DNA from: AV40 sp038230255
GTDB taxonomy: Bacteria > Verrucomicrobiota > Verrucomicrobiia > Chthoniobacterales > UBA10450
Direction: 5' to 3'
DNA: 64,000 bases
Assembly (NCBI GenBank): GCA_038230255.1
Contig: JBBRNP010000005.1
Location: forward strand, 208,753-272,752
Shown: positions 44,680-53,900 of the stretch, one piece after another
Position numbering within the stretch: position 1 is the first letter of the stretch
Layout of the letters: the number at the start of each line of letters is the position of its first letter
Notes under the pieces: generated by a model
The model's database searches: none
Told to the model about the DNA's origin: nothing
The model's input: the letters and a program-made list of their open reading frames with translations, nothing else
Translations under genes and position numbers: made by a program

Positions 44680-46839
44680 ATGGCCAAAGACGAGGCTCAA
44701 GCGGCGCGGCGAGTCGCACAGCTCCGAGACGAGATCCAAGAGCACAATCGCCGTTATTACGAGGAAGCCGCGCCCACAATCAGCGATCGCGAATACGACC
44801 GGCTTTACAAAGAACTGGTCGATCTGGAAGCAAAAGTTCCGGATCTGGTAACGCCGGATTCACCCACTCAGCAGGTTGGCGGCAAGCCGCTCCAAGCGTT
44901 CGCGCAAATTCAGCACCGGGTCCCGATGCTCAGTCTGGACAACACTTACTCCGAGGATGAGGTCGCAAATTTTTACAAGCGGATGACGAGGCTTTTGCCG
45001 GACGAAAAAATTCCGGTGGTAATCGAACCGAAAGTCGACGGCGTGGCTGTGTCGGTGATGTACGAAAACGGCCGGCTCAAATATGCCGCCACCCGCGGCG
45101 ACGGTTTGGTCGGAGACGACATCACCCAAAACATCAAGACGATCCGCCCGGTGCCGCAGCAATTGCGCGGCGCGGCGCCAAAGGTTTTCGAAGTGCGTGG
45201 AGAAGCCTATCTCGACAAAGCTGGCTTCAAGAAATTGAACAAAGAACGGGAAGCAGCGGGATTGCCCTTATTCGCGAATCCGCGCAACGCCGCTGCCGGG
45301 TCGCTCAAGCATCTCGATTCCAAAGTGGCGGCGCAGCGACCGCTCGGAATGATTTTTTACGGAACGGGCGCGACCGAAGGCGCAGATGTCGATCTTCATT
45401 CGAAGATTTTCCAATTGTTCAGGAAGCTCGGACTGCCGACGCATGAGAATTGGTGGTTGGCCGATTCGGTCGAGAAAATTTTGGACGCGATTCGCAAGCT
45501 CGACCGCATTCGACACGATTTTCCCTACGAGACCGACGGGGCCGTGATCAAGGTGGACGCGCTCGCGCAACGCGAGCGGCTCGGTTTCACCGCGAAATCA
45601 CCGCGCTGGGCGATTGCTTACAAATACGCAGCTGAGCGGGTCGAAACAAAGTTGCTCGATATCAAGGTGCAAGTTGGGCGAACGGGAATTCTCACGCCGG
45701 TGGCCGTGCTCGAACCGGTGCTTGTTAGCGGCAGCACGGTCTCGCGCGCAACGCTGCACAATGAGGATGAGATCAAGCGCAAAGACATTCGCATCGGCGA
45801 CATGGTGGTGATCGAAAAAGCCGGCGAAGTGATTCCGGCGGTGGTTGAGGTCGTGAAATCGAAACGGCCGCGCAACGCGAAGCCATTTGATTTCCTCAAA
45901 CACATTCACGGCAAATGTCCGGTTTGTGGCGGGGAGGTCCGGCGCGATCCGCAATTTGTGGCCTGGCGTTGCGAAAACCTCCACTGCCCCGCGCAGACCA
46001 CACGGCGCGTGGAATTTTTCGCAGCCCGCGGCGCACTCGATATCGAAAGCATCGGCGGAATCGTCGCGGACAAAGTGGTTGAGCGCGGACTGGTGCGCGA
46101 GCCGCTCGATCTGTTTGAGCTGAAGGTCGAGCAACTGGCCAAGCTGAATCTCGGGACCGATGAAGCTCCTCGGATTTTCGGCGAGAAGAACGCGACCAAA
46201 GCCGTTCAGGCGATCGAGCGCGCAAAAACTTTCCCTCTTTCGCGTTGGCTTTACGCGCTGGCCATTCCCGACGTGGGTAAAACAACGGCGACGGACCTCG
46301 CGCGTTTTCACGAAACCATCGAGGACGTGGCGAATTCCAAGCTTCTCCGTGACGTGCTCGCCTACCATGAAAGCAAAAGCGATAAGCCGGCCGCTAGAGA
46401 AATCGCCGAACGCTTGATTAAATCTGGTTTTGCCGAGCGATCGAAAAGTAGGATCGACAAGAACGCGGGAATTGTCACCGAAGTCGGGCCGGTCGTTGCT
46501 CGAAGTGTGCTCGATTTCTTTGCGTCGCCCGCCGGCAAGAAAGTTCTCCCGCGGATGAAGCAGTTAGGAATCAGGCCTAAGATCGAAAAAGTCTCCGCCA
46601 AGAAAATGGCTGAGCTGCCATTGGCCGGGAAAACTTTTGTCCTCACCGGCACTTTGCCGTCAATGACTCGCGAAGAGGCGTCGGCGAAAATTGAAGCGCT
46701 CGGCGGTCACGTTAGCGGCAGCGTTAGCAAAAAGACCGATTATGTCCTGGCCGGGGCGGAAGCAGGCAGCAAGCTCGAGAAGGCGAAAGACCTTGGCGTG
46801 CGCGTTATCGACCAAGCCGCGTTTCGGAAGATGGTTTAA
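44680..46839 (+). CDS. ligA: NAD-dependent DNA ligase LigA
   Basis: ATG 44680 gives 719 residues. Features in order are the Ia domain with RYYEEAAPTISDREYDRLY (NAD binding) and the adenylation motif EPKVDGVAV with lysine at about 118. An OB-fold region, a four-cysteine zinc finger (CPVCGG and CENLHCPAQ), helix-hairpin-helix repeats and a C-terminal BRCT domain (PLAGKTFVLTGTLPSMTREEA) follow. Length is slightly above the usual 670. It seals nicks in replication and repair and is normally essential. Confidence 0.96.
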   Translation: MAKDEAQAARRVAQLRDEIQEHNRRYYEEAAPTISDREYDRLYKELVDLEAKVPDLVTPDSPTQQVGGKPLQAFAQIQHRVPMLSLDNTYSEDEVANFYKRMTRLLPDEKIPVVIEPKVDGVAVSVMYENGRLKYAATRGDGLVGDDITQNIKTIRPVPQQLRGAAPKVFEVRGEAYLDKAGFKKLNKEREAAGLPLFANPRNAAAGSLKHLDSKVAAQRPLGMIFYGTGATEGADVDLHSKIFQLFRKLGLPTHENWWLADSVEKILDAIRKLDRIRHDFPYETDGAVIKVDALAQRERLGFTAKSPRWAIAYKYAAERVETKLLDIKVQVGRTGILTPVAVLEPVLVSGSTVSRATLHNEDEIKRKDIRIGDMVVIEKAGEVIPAVVEVVKSKRPRNAKPFDFLKHIHGKCPVCGGEVRRDPQFVAWRCENLHCPAQTTRRVEFFAARGALDIESIGGIVADKVVERGLVREPLDLFELKVEQLAKLNLGTDEAPRIFGEKNATKAVQAIERAKTFPLSRWLYALAIPDVGKTTATDLARFHETIEDVANSKLLRDVLAYHESKSDKPAAREIAERLIKSGFAERSKSRIDKNAGIVTEVGPVVARSVLDFFASPAGKKVLPRMKQLGIRPKIEKVSAKKMAELPLAGKTFVLTGTLPSMTREEASAKIEALGGHVSGSVSKKTDYVLAGAEAGSKLEKAKDLGVRVIDQAAFRKMV

Positions 46840-47889
46840 CTATGGCGTACGTTCCGGCGCCGACTGCAGATTCAATGGAATCGCGCGATTGTTCAATGAA
46901 GGCGCCGCCAGCAACTGCGGTCGCGTAGTCGCTGCCTCGACGTTGAATGTTAATTTTTCTTCGCCGCGCATCACTGTGATCGGCACGACATCGCCCGCGG
47001 TCAAAAAGAATGACGCATCGAGAATATCTTCCGGCTCGTGCACTTTGGTCCGACCAATTTGAAGAACGACGTCGCCGGGTTTCATTCCCGATTCCGCGGC
47101 AGGCGTGTCCTTGATAATTTCGGTCGTGACCGCGCGCGATCCCTCTATCGGTGTAGCTGCTTCCGCAACATTGGCCCCGATTCGCCCGTAGCGTGCTTCG
47201 CCGAAGCGCACGAAATCGGCCCGGATTTTTTCCGCAGCCTCAATCGGCAACGCGTAACAGGAATTATTTTCGAAGGTGTAGAGGAGAATTCCGACCACTT
47301 CGCCTTTCAAATTCAGAAGCGGAGCACCGCCTTCACCGCGTTGCGGCGGCAGATTCACCCGCAAATGTTTGGTCGGAAAATATCCGCCGAAACATTTGCG
47401 ATCGAAACCCGCGATCATGCCGAAGCTCGGCGTCTCGGCCAAATCGAGCGGATAACCAATCGCGACGACGGGGGTGGCAATCTCAAGTTGGTCAGACTTC
47501 CCGATTGGCAGCGCCGGACTGGCCAAATCCACTTTTAGCATTGCGATCCCGCTCCGGAGGTCAGCCATCAGCTGACGCGCCGGATATTTTTTGCCTTTGA
47601 ACTCAACCGTGACGTTGTCGGCTTCGCCCCCCACCGAGTAGGCAGTGTAAAGTGTGCCGGTCGGATCGATAAAGAATCCGGTGCCGGAAAGTTCGCCGTG
47701 TTGATCGGTGGCCTCGATTTTGACCACCGCCTTGGCGCAGCGCTCAAAAACATCTTTGACTTCGCGGCTAAGCGAAGTGGCGGACTCCGGTGTTTGCTGT
47801 GCGGCAAGCGAAGCCGCGGCGGCGAGAGACGCGAAGGTCGCCAGCAAGGGAAATCCCCCACTCGAGCTAGAACTTGAAAGTCGTCTCAT
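46840..47889 (-). CDS. HtrA-like protein without catalytic triad (pseudoprotease) plus PDZ domain
   Basis: The 349-residue protein has a signal peptide (about 1-31), a trypsin-like HtrA fold and one PDZ domain (about 240-330, SGMKPGDVVLQIG). The triad positions are lost: the histidine site reads YTAYSVGG (Ser85), the aspartate site LRSGIAMLK (Gly114), and the serine site QRGEGGAPL (no serine, about residue 186). The fold hallmarks GTGFFIDPTG and NLKGEVVGIL remain. It overlaps the preceding gene by 23 bases in an operon with an ECF sigma factor. It could act as a periplasmic sensor or chaperone. The comparison with HtrA is by eye. Confidence 0.82.
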   Translation of the reverse strand: MRRLSSSSSSGGFPLLATFASLAAAASLAAQQTPESATSLSREVKDVFERCAKAVVKIEATDQHGELSGTGFFIDPTGTLYTAYSVGGEADNVTVEFKGKKYPARQLMADLRSGIAMLKVDLASPALPIGKSDQLEIATPVVAIGYPLDLAETPSFGMIAGFDRKCFGGYFPTKHLRVNLPPQRGEGGAPLLNLKGEVVGILLYTFENNSCYALPIEAAEKIRADFVRFGEARYGRIGANVAEAATPIEGSRAVTTEIIKDTPAAESGMKPGDVVLQIGRTKVHEPEDILDASFFLTAGDVVPITVMRGEEKLTFNVEAATTRPQLLAAPSLNNRAIPLNLQSAPERTP

Positions 47890-48355
47890 AACTCACAGGC
47901 ACGCTGTCGAGCACGTAGCGAGGCGTGCCGCTGCGGTGAGTTTGGGCGCTTTTCGTCATATTGCGAAGCGACCGCGTGTTAAAGACCCGTGTCGCCACGG
48001 GTGATGCCAAAGTCCATTCCGGTTCAGTGCTGGCGGGCGCGACCAACACTGGTCGATCCTTAGCAGCGACTGTCGCCGGCTGTGGCGTCTGATAAATCCG
48101 CAGTGAAATAACAGCCGCGCAAACGAGCACAGCGGTGACCGCGGCTGGATAGGAAGTGAGAGTTGAGAGGTTGAAGGAGACTACGAAATCGCGCGCTCGA
48201 TCCATGCAGATGCGCCAGAGCGGTTCCCGCAAAAGTTCGTCGCGCTGGCGGCGGTGAAATTCGTGGAGGAAACTTTCGAAGTAACCGGGAGGCGGTTGTT
48301 CGTAGCGTTTGAGGCGAAGCAGTTTCGTTATTTCGTTGTCGTTAAACTCGTCCAT
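47867..48355 (-). CDS. Probable membrane anti-sigma factor or sigma-operon protein
   Basis: This 162-residue protein has a cytoplasmic N-terminus with EITKLLRLKRYEQPPPGYFESFLHEFHRRQR (cited in parts: EITKLLRLKRYEQPPPGYFE and FHRRQR). One transmembrane segment (about 68-86) and a periplasmic tail follow. It lies 9 bases after an ECF sigma factor gene and overlaps the HtrA-like gene. The position and single-pass topology fit an anti-sigma factor, but no zinc-binding H-x3-C-x2-C motif is visible. No family name can be given with certainty. Confidence 0.65.
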   Translation of the reverse strand: MDEFNDNEITKLLRLKRYEQPPPGYFESFLHEFHRRQRDELLREPLWRICMDRARDFVVSFNLSTLTSYPAAVTAVLVCAAVISLRIYQTPQPATVAAKDRPVLVAPASTEPEWTLASPVATRVFNTRSLRNMTKSAQTHRSGTPRYVLDSVPVSYETTFKF

Positions 48356-48364
48356 GGGCGCTGA

Positions 48365-49054
48365 TCAGGTAACCGGATTTTTTCGAAACTCGTCTAGATA
48401 ATTTTGCAGTTGCCGATTGGCGTAGAAAAGCCTGGATCGTACTGTGCCTTCTGAAACACGCAAGATTTTACTGATTTCTGCGTGGGGCATCCCCTGAATA
48501 TGGAACATAGTGACCACAGCTCTGTGTTCATCAGACAATTTCATCATTGCCTCGTTCAACCTTTTTTGGAGCTCGGAGAGGTCCGCTTCCCGCACCGGGC
48601 TGGTGGAAGCCGTGGCCTCGAGGAATTCCTTGTCGCTCTGAATGCTGGAATCGACATCGTCCAGGCTCAGCTGAAAACGGCGGCCCCGTTTCTTGAGAAA
48701 ATTCAGCGTCATGTTCACCGCGATCGAATGGATCCAGGTGTAAAAGGAGGACTTCCCGCGAAAACCGCGGATCGCCTTGTACGCCTTGGAAAAAATGTCC
48801 TGCAACAGGTCGTTCGTGTCCTCGTGGTTCGAGGTCATGTTGTAAACCAGACCGTAAAGACGCGGCGTGTACTTCACCACCAGCGAATCGAACGCGCTCG
48901 CGTCGCCTTCCTGCGTGCGCGCCACCAATTGCTGATCTTCATCCTTCCGGGGCTCCTCCATCGCTTGTCTTTTAGACTTAACACCGGCATCCGACCCGGA
49001 CGACAACAAATCGGTCAGGCGTCGAGCCGGCGGTAACGCGATTGCAGGATTCAT
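48365..49054 (-). CDS. ECF-type RNA polymerase sigma factor
   Basis: ATG 49054 gives 229 residues. An extension of about 35 residues precedes the sigma region 2 (AFDSLVVKYTPRLYGLVYNM, DLLQDIFSKAYKAI, FYTWIHSIAVNMTLNFLKKR). A linker follows and then region 4 (LSDEHRAVVTMFHIQGMPHA, EISKILRVSEGTVRSRLFYA). It belongs to the RpoE-like ECF group. The gene order sigma, single-pass protein, HtrA-like protein recalls algU-mucA-...-mucD in Pseudomonas, suggesting an envelope-stress response. It is probably transcribed with the two genes behind it. Confidence 0.9.
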   Translation of the reverse strand: MNPAIALPPARRLTDLLSSGSDAGVKSKRQAMEEPRKDEDQQLVARTQEGDASAFDSLVVKYTPRLYGLVYNMTSNHEDTNDLLQDIFSKAYKAIRGFRGKSSFYTWIHSIAVNMTLNFLKKRGRRFQLSLDDVDSSIQSDKEFLEATASTSPVREADLSELQKRLNEAMMKLSDEHRAVVTMFHIQGMPHAEISKILRVSEGTVRSRLFYANRQLQNYLDEFRKNPVT

Positions 49055-49073
49055 CTTCTTCAAGCGCGCGGGA

Positions 49074-49772
49074 TCAATCGCGCCGGTCGCGCATCGACAT
49101 CAACCAAAGCAGGTTGCCAAGCGCGGCGATAAAGGCCGCGACGTAAGTGAGCGCGGCGGCGTTGAGCACCTTGTTCACGCCGGCCACTTCTTCGCCCGGC
49201 TGCACAATGTGCATTTGTTGCAGAATAATTTTCGCGCGCCTCGACGCATCAAATTCCACCGGGAGCGTGATCAATTGGAAGATGGCGAGAATGAGGTAGC
49301 AATAAATTCCGAGGGTGATGAGCCCCGCGATCCGGAACCAAAAACCGCCAATGATGATGAAGGGCAGCATCTGCGAAGCAACCATTGTCACCGGCACAAT
49401 CGCCATCCGAAATTTGAGGGGCGCGTACGCTTTCGCGTGTTGAATCGCATGCCCGGTCTCGTGGGCCGCGATCCCGAGAGCGGCCACTGACGGCGTGTTA
49501 TAAACGTTGCTCGAAAGGCAAAGCTTCTTCGTGGTCGGGTCATAATGATCGCCCAGAAAGCCGTCGGTCTGCACAACATCGACATCGTGGATTTGGGCGG
49601 CCTGCAAAATCTCCCGCGCGCATTCGGCGCCGGTAATGTTCGAGCTGGCGCGAACTTTGCCCCAGCGATTGAACGCACCGGTGACGCGAATCTGGGCCCA
49701 GATGCCCAGGATTGCCGGCACGATCAGATAAAGAAAGAAATGATGACCGCCAAAGCCAATTGGATAGAACAT
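49074..49772 (-). CDS. Membrane zinc metallopeptidase (YugP family, Zn_peptidase_2)
   Basis: The 232-residue protein has an N-terminal transmembrane segment and the motif AAHETGHAIQHA (HExGH type, near residue 105). Further landmarks are NVYNTPSVAALGIAAHE, two central transmembrane segments and a C-terminal LTYVAAFIAALGNLLWLM segment. These match the YugP/DUF2268-like zinc-dependent membrane proteases (PF04298). The substrate is unknown. The gene is upstream of the sigma operon on the same strand, 19 bases before the sigma start. Confidence 0.88.
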   Translation of the reverse strand: MFYPIGFGGHHFFLYLIVPAILGIWAQIRVTGAFNRWGKVRASSNITGAECAREILQAAQIHDVDVVQTDGFLGDHYDPTTKKLCLSSNVYNTPSVAALGIAAHETGHAIQHAKAYAPLKFRMAIVPVTMVASQMLPFIIIGGFWFRIAGLITLGIYCYLILAIFQLITLPVEFDASRRAKIILQQMHIVQPGEEVAGVNKVLNAAALTYVAAFIAALGNLLWLMSMRDRRD

Positions 49773-49822
49773 TCCTGTGGTAATCTAATTGCCTTCATTA
49801 GACGCTCAACTGCGTCGCGCGT

Positions 49823-50953
49823 TCAGATTTCCAGCTTCTGGGGAAAACGCGAGAGTATCTTGCAGCCCGTCTTCGTCACTACCACCACGTCTTCGTGCCG
49901 GACGCCGCCAAGCCCCGGATAATAGAGGCCCGGCTCAACCGTAAGCACTTGTCGATCTTTCAACGTCACCTTCTGCAGCCGCGGATATTCGTGAATCTCC
50001 AGCCCAAGTCCGTGGCCGGTGCCGTGAAAAAATCCGACGTTCTTGCCTTTGCGAACTTCAGTCGGGTAGCCGCGCTTTTTGAAAAGCGCTTGTATAGCCT
50101 TGTGAATTTTCATTCCGTCGATCCCGGCTTTAATTTCTCGGAGCGCGAGCTCCTGTCCTTCTTTCACCGTCTCCCAAAGTTTGCGCTGTGCATCGCTCGC
50201 CCGTCCGCGAACAACCGTCCGCGTCATGTCGCCCCAATAGCCACTCTTGGGATCGCGCGGAAAAATATCGAGAATGATCAACGAATTCGCGTAGAGCGGA
50301 CCCGAGCCGCGCTCGTGCGGATCGCACGCTTGATCGCCTCCGGCCACAATCGTATTCGTGGGCGTTCCGCCGGCGCGCAACATTGCGGTATCGATTTCCG
50401 CGCGCAGCATTTCGGAGGTGAGGGTTTTTCCCGACCAACGCAATTTCTTTCCGGTTGGTTTCGACGCCTTCAAAACCTCCATCGCTCGGGCCAGACCTGT
50501 CTCAGTGATGTGGAGTGCGCGACCGATTAATTTCAGTTCTTCGTCGGTCTTCGCTTCGCGTTCCGGCCAGAAAAGTTCATTGGTTGTTGCAAGATCGACA
50601 TGGTCCTTGGCAAGCTCGCGCGCGAAACCGAGCGGAAAATTCGCCGGCACCACCGCGCTTTTCACGCCGCGTTTACGGAGAAAATGCGCCAGCACCTTTT
50701 CATAAGGCGGGGACTGTTTCGCTTTGCCCTGCACTTCCCGCTCAAGTTGGTTGAACGAAACGAACTCATCGACCTTGGCCGTCCGGCGGCCGCGGTCCAT
50801 TTCCAGATCGCTTAGCACGATGGTGCGCTGACCGTTTTGCTCGAGAAAAATAAACGGATCCCCCGCCCAAAACTTGGTCGCATAAAGCATGTCGGCATCG
50901 ATGTCGCTGGCCGCGACGATCAGTCGTGCGTTGCTGTTGGATTGTGTTTTCAT
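49823..50953 (-). CDS. M24-family metallopeptidase (Xaa-Pro aminopeptidase-like)
   Basis: The start at 50953 overlaps the stop of the ABC gene (TGATG) and gives 376 residues. An N-terminal creatinase-like domain (about 1-140) precedes the pita-bread domain. Metal ligands are visible: LIILDIFPRD and YWGDMTRTVV (two Asp), FFHGTGHGLGLEIHE (His), TVEPGLY (Glu) and VRHEDVVVV (Glu). All five ligands of the dinuclear site are present. The enzyme should cleave an N-terminal residue before proline, or a related bond. It is translated with the ABC protein. Confidence 0.88.
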   Translation of the reverse strand: MKTQSNSNARLIVAASDIDADMLYATKFWAGDPFIFLEQNGQRTIVLSDLEMDRGRRTAKVDEFVSFNQLEREVQGKAKQSPPYEKVLAHFLRKRGVKSAVVPANFPLGFARELAKDHVDLATTNELFWPEREAKTDEELKLIGRALHITETGLARAMEVLKASKPTGKKLRWSGKTLTSEMLRAEIDTAMLRAGGTPTNTIVAGGDQACDPHERGSGPLYANSLIILDIFPRDPKSGYWGDMTRTVVRGRASDAQRKLWETVKEGQELALREIKAGIDGMKIHKAIQALFKKRGYPTEVRKGKNVGFFHGTGHGLGLEIHEYPRLQKVTLKDRQVLTVEPGLYYPGLGGVRHEDVVVVTKTGCKILSRFPQKLEI

Positions 50954-53900
50954 CAATTTGTTCGTCGGACTTCGAGCTGGCGGCGCAGGATCCAATATAA
51001 AAGTCCGAGCAGACCAAGGGTCGATCCAACCAAGACAATCGTGTTGAAAACGAAAACGCTGACCTTGAGTCCGAGGTAGCGCTTTTCCGCGCCGAAAAAA
51101 ACGTTGGGCCGGCTCCCGCGGCGATAATCGCTCTGCTCCATCTCCGCGTTGGAAATCAGATCTGACACTTTCTGGTTCACATAAATCTGTTCCGCTGTGA
51201 CCTCCCCTTTCGCCTTTTTGAACATCGTCGGGTCAAACGCTCGATTTCGATCAAGCACCTGATCCACTTGTTGGAGGTAATGATCAAGCTCGTCGGATGA
51301 TTTCGCCTCGAGTCCGGACAAAACGGCCAGCACTTCTTTCAATTCATCGAGCCGTTTTCCTTCGGCCGGATCTTGTCGGCGTTTCGCGACGATGGAATCG
51401 ATCTCGCGTTGGGCACGGTCCTGCCGCGAAGTGAGCGGATTCAGTTTCGCTTGCGCGACGATCATTTCCTCATAGGACCAGCGCATCGGGATAAACTGGC
51501 AGACGAACGGCACCTGCAATTTGCTGTCCATTTTTTTACCGCGGTCTTTGGTCGGATGTTCGTGAAACCAGCGGGTCATTGAGTAAACCAGGCTGAGGTT
51601 GCGGTTCATGTCCTCATACTTAATCAGCGCGCCGCTCATCAGAATCTGTGGAATCAGGACCAGCGGCACGATGTTGGCCGCGGTTTTGGCGTCAGAAACA
51701 AATGACGAAACGAGCAGGCCGAGGGCAAGACTGCCGACCGCGGTCATAAACATCAGGGCCAGGTGCACCCAAAACATGCCACGAATCTCGAGAATGTAAT
51801 TGCCGATGAAGACGAAGAGCACGCATTGGATCAACGCGAAGATCGACAACGAGGACATCTTCGCGAAGATGTAATACGGCAATCGCACATCGAGATTGCG
51901 CTCACGCTGGAGGGTTGGCCGGTCGCGGATGATATCGTCCGCGCTGTTGGTCAGCGAAAGGAACATCACCACCAGCAATCCGAGAAAAAGATAAGTCGGA
52001 ATATGAAACGCCGATGCGAAATCGTATTTTCCGCTTTCGGAATAACGCAGGAGCGTGCCGATCATAAGCGCCAGCACCGGCGCGGCGCAGGTCGTGATCC
52101 AAATGTTGGCGCGGTTGCGCAATTTGCTGATGAACGAGCGCCGCAGCAGCGCACGGAATTGCGTCCATTCATCGTGCCAGCGAACGGGTGTGCTTTTTCC
52201 TTTCTGCGCCGGCGCCGACGGGAGTTGCGGAACTTGCTCCCGGCGCAATGAAACCTGTTTGACGTCCTGGATCAGTCGGAACGCTTCGTACTTGTCGCGC
52301 CAGAATTCCGGCGAATAACGGCGCGCCGCCACCAACTGACCGCGGCTATTCTCCTCATAAATAATGTCGCCGCTCAAATCGCGTAGCGGCGTTTCCAAAA
52401 CGTCGAAGATGAATTCCGGTCGCGTCGTTCCGCATGAAGGACAGGCGCCCAGGTCCGCGCCGAACTGGTGTTGATGCTCGGCCTCGGCGAAATAGCGGAG
52501 CATTTCGGTCGGCGTGCCGAAAAAGACGAGCCGTCCGCCTTTGTCGAGCAGGATCGCTTTGTGAAATAATTGGAACAGCTTCGAGCTCGGCTGGTGAATC
52601 GTGACGATGATGATCTTGTTGTGCGCCATCGATCGAATGATCTCGATCACGTGCTCGGAATCTTTTGACGAAAGCCCCGATGTTGGCTCGTCGAACAAAT
52701 AAACATCCGACATCCCAATCATATCGAGGCCGATGTTCAGTCGCTTGCGTTCGCCGCCGCTCAACGTCTTCTTGATCGCGGCGCCGACGACCGCATCGCG
52801 GCGTTCGCCCAACCCGAGCTCGACCAGTTTCGCTTCCAGTCGCCGCATTCGATCGCGCCGGGAAAGATGCGGCGATCGAATCGCGGCTGCGAATTGCAAG
52901 TTCTCGCCGATCGTCAAATGCTCGTCGAAGGCGTCCTCTTGCGGAATGTAACTGATGTATTTCTTGAGATCGTCGAGGTTTGGATAGAGCGACCGGCCAT
53001 TTAGAAAAATTTGCCCGTTCGTTGGCTGAAGTTGTCCGGCGAGAACTCTCATCAATGTGCTCTTGCCGGAACCGCTCGCGCCCATCACGCAGACCAGCTC
53101 CCCGCGACTCAGTGGAAATGAAATTCCTTCCAGGCCGGTGTCGCCGCTGGTGAAACGATGCGTCACCTCGCTCACTTCGAGCGTGCGAATGATGTTGCGC
53201 TCTTCCTCGATGATGCGCTCGGAAAAGTTGCAGCGCAGAAATTGCCCGACGTCGATCCGGATCGTGTCGCTATCTTTCAGGGGATATGTCGATCTTACCG
53301 CGACGTCTCCGACCAGAATTGGGCGATCGGCTTCAATGACTTCCAGCTGGCCGACGCGCTGGTCGTAATCACAAAAGATTTTCAGCAAAACGTCGCCGCT
53401 CGTTCCGGGCGAGAGCAAAATGTCGTCCGGCTGCAATCGGCTTGGATCGTTCGAAACCAAATATTCCGATTTCGACGCCTTGAGTTGAAACCGGCCGCCG
53501 AACGCGCGAGCGCGCCGGCGGAGATCGCTCAAATCCATCTCGCTGTCGTTGTGGAAAAGAATTTTGTCGTCGAGCGCGGCTTCCACCTGCGCGCCGGTTT
53601 TGAGTTGCACGCCATTGAGCACCGCATCGACATCGCGCAAGGCTGTCACCCGCACCTTCAATCCGAACGCGATTTCGAGCGCGCTCTCGCGAGTTCGCGC
53701 GCGTTCGAGACCCACTTCGTCCGCGTCTTTGTTCACGCGGACGAAAATTTGCGGAACGGAAACGTTTTTCTTGGCGTTGAAATATTGGGCCAGCTCCTGA
53801 TAGGTGAGCACGTTGTCGCCGATCAAAATTCGCTGACCCGGATAAATTCGGCAGAATCCGCCGCGCACTAACGGGCGTCCGCGCACCGAAACGTTTTGGC

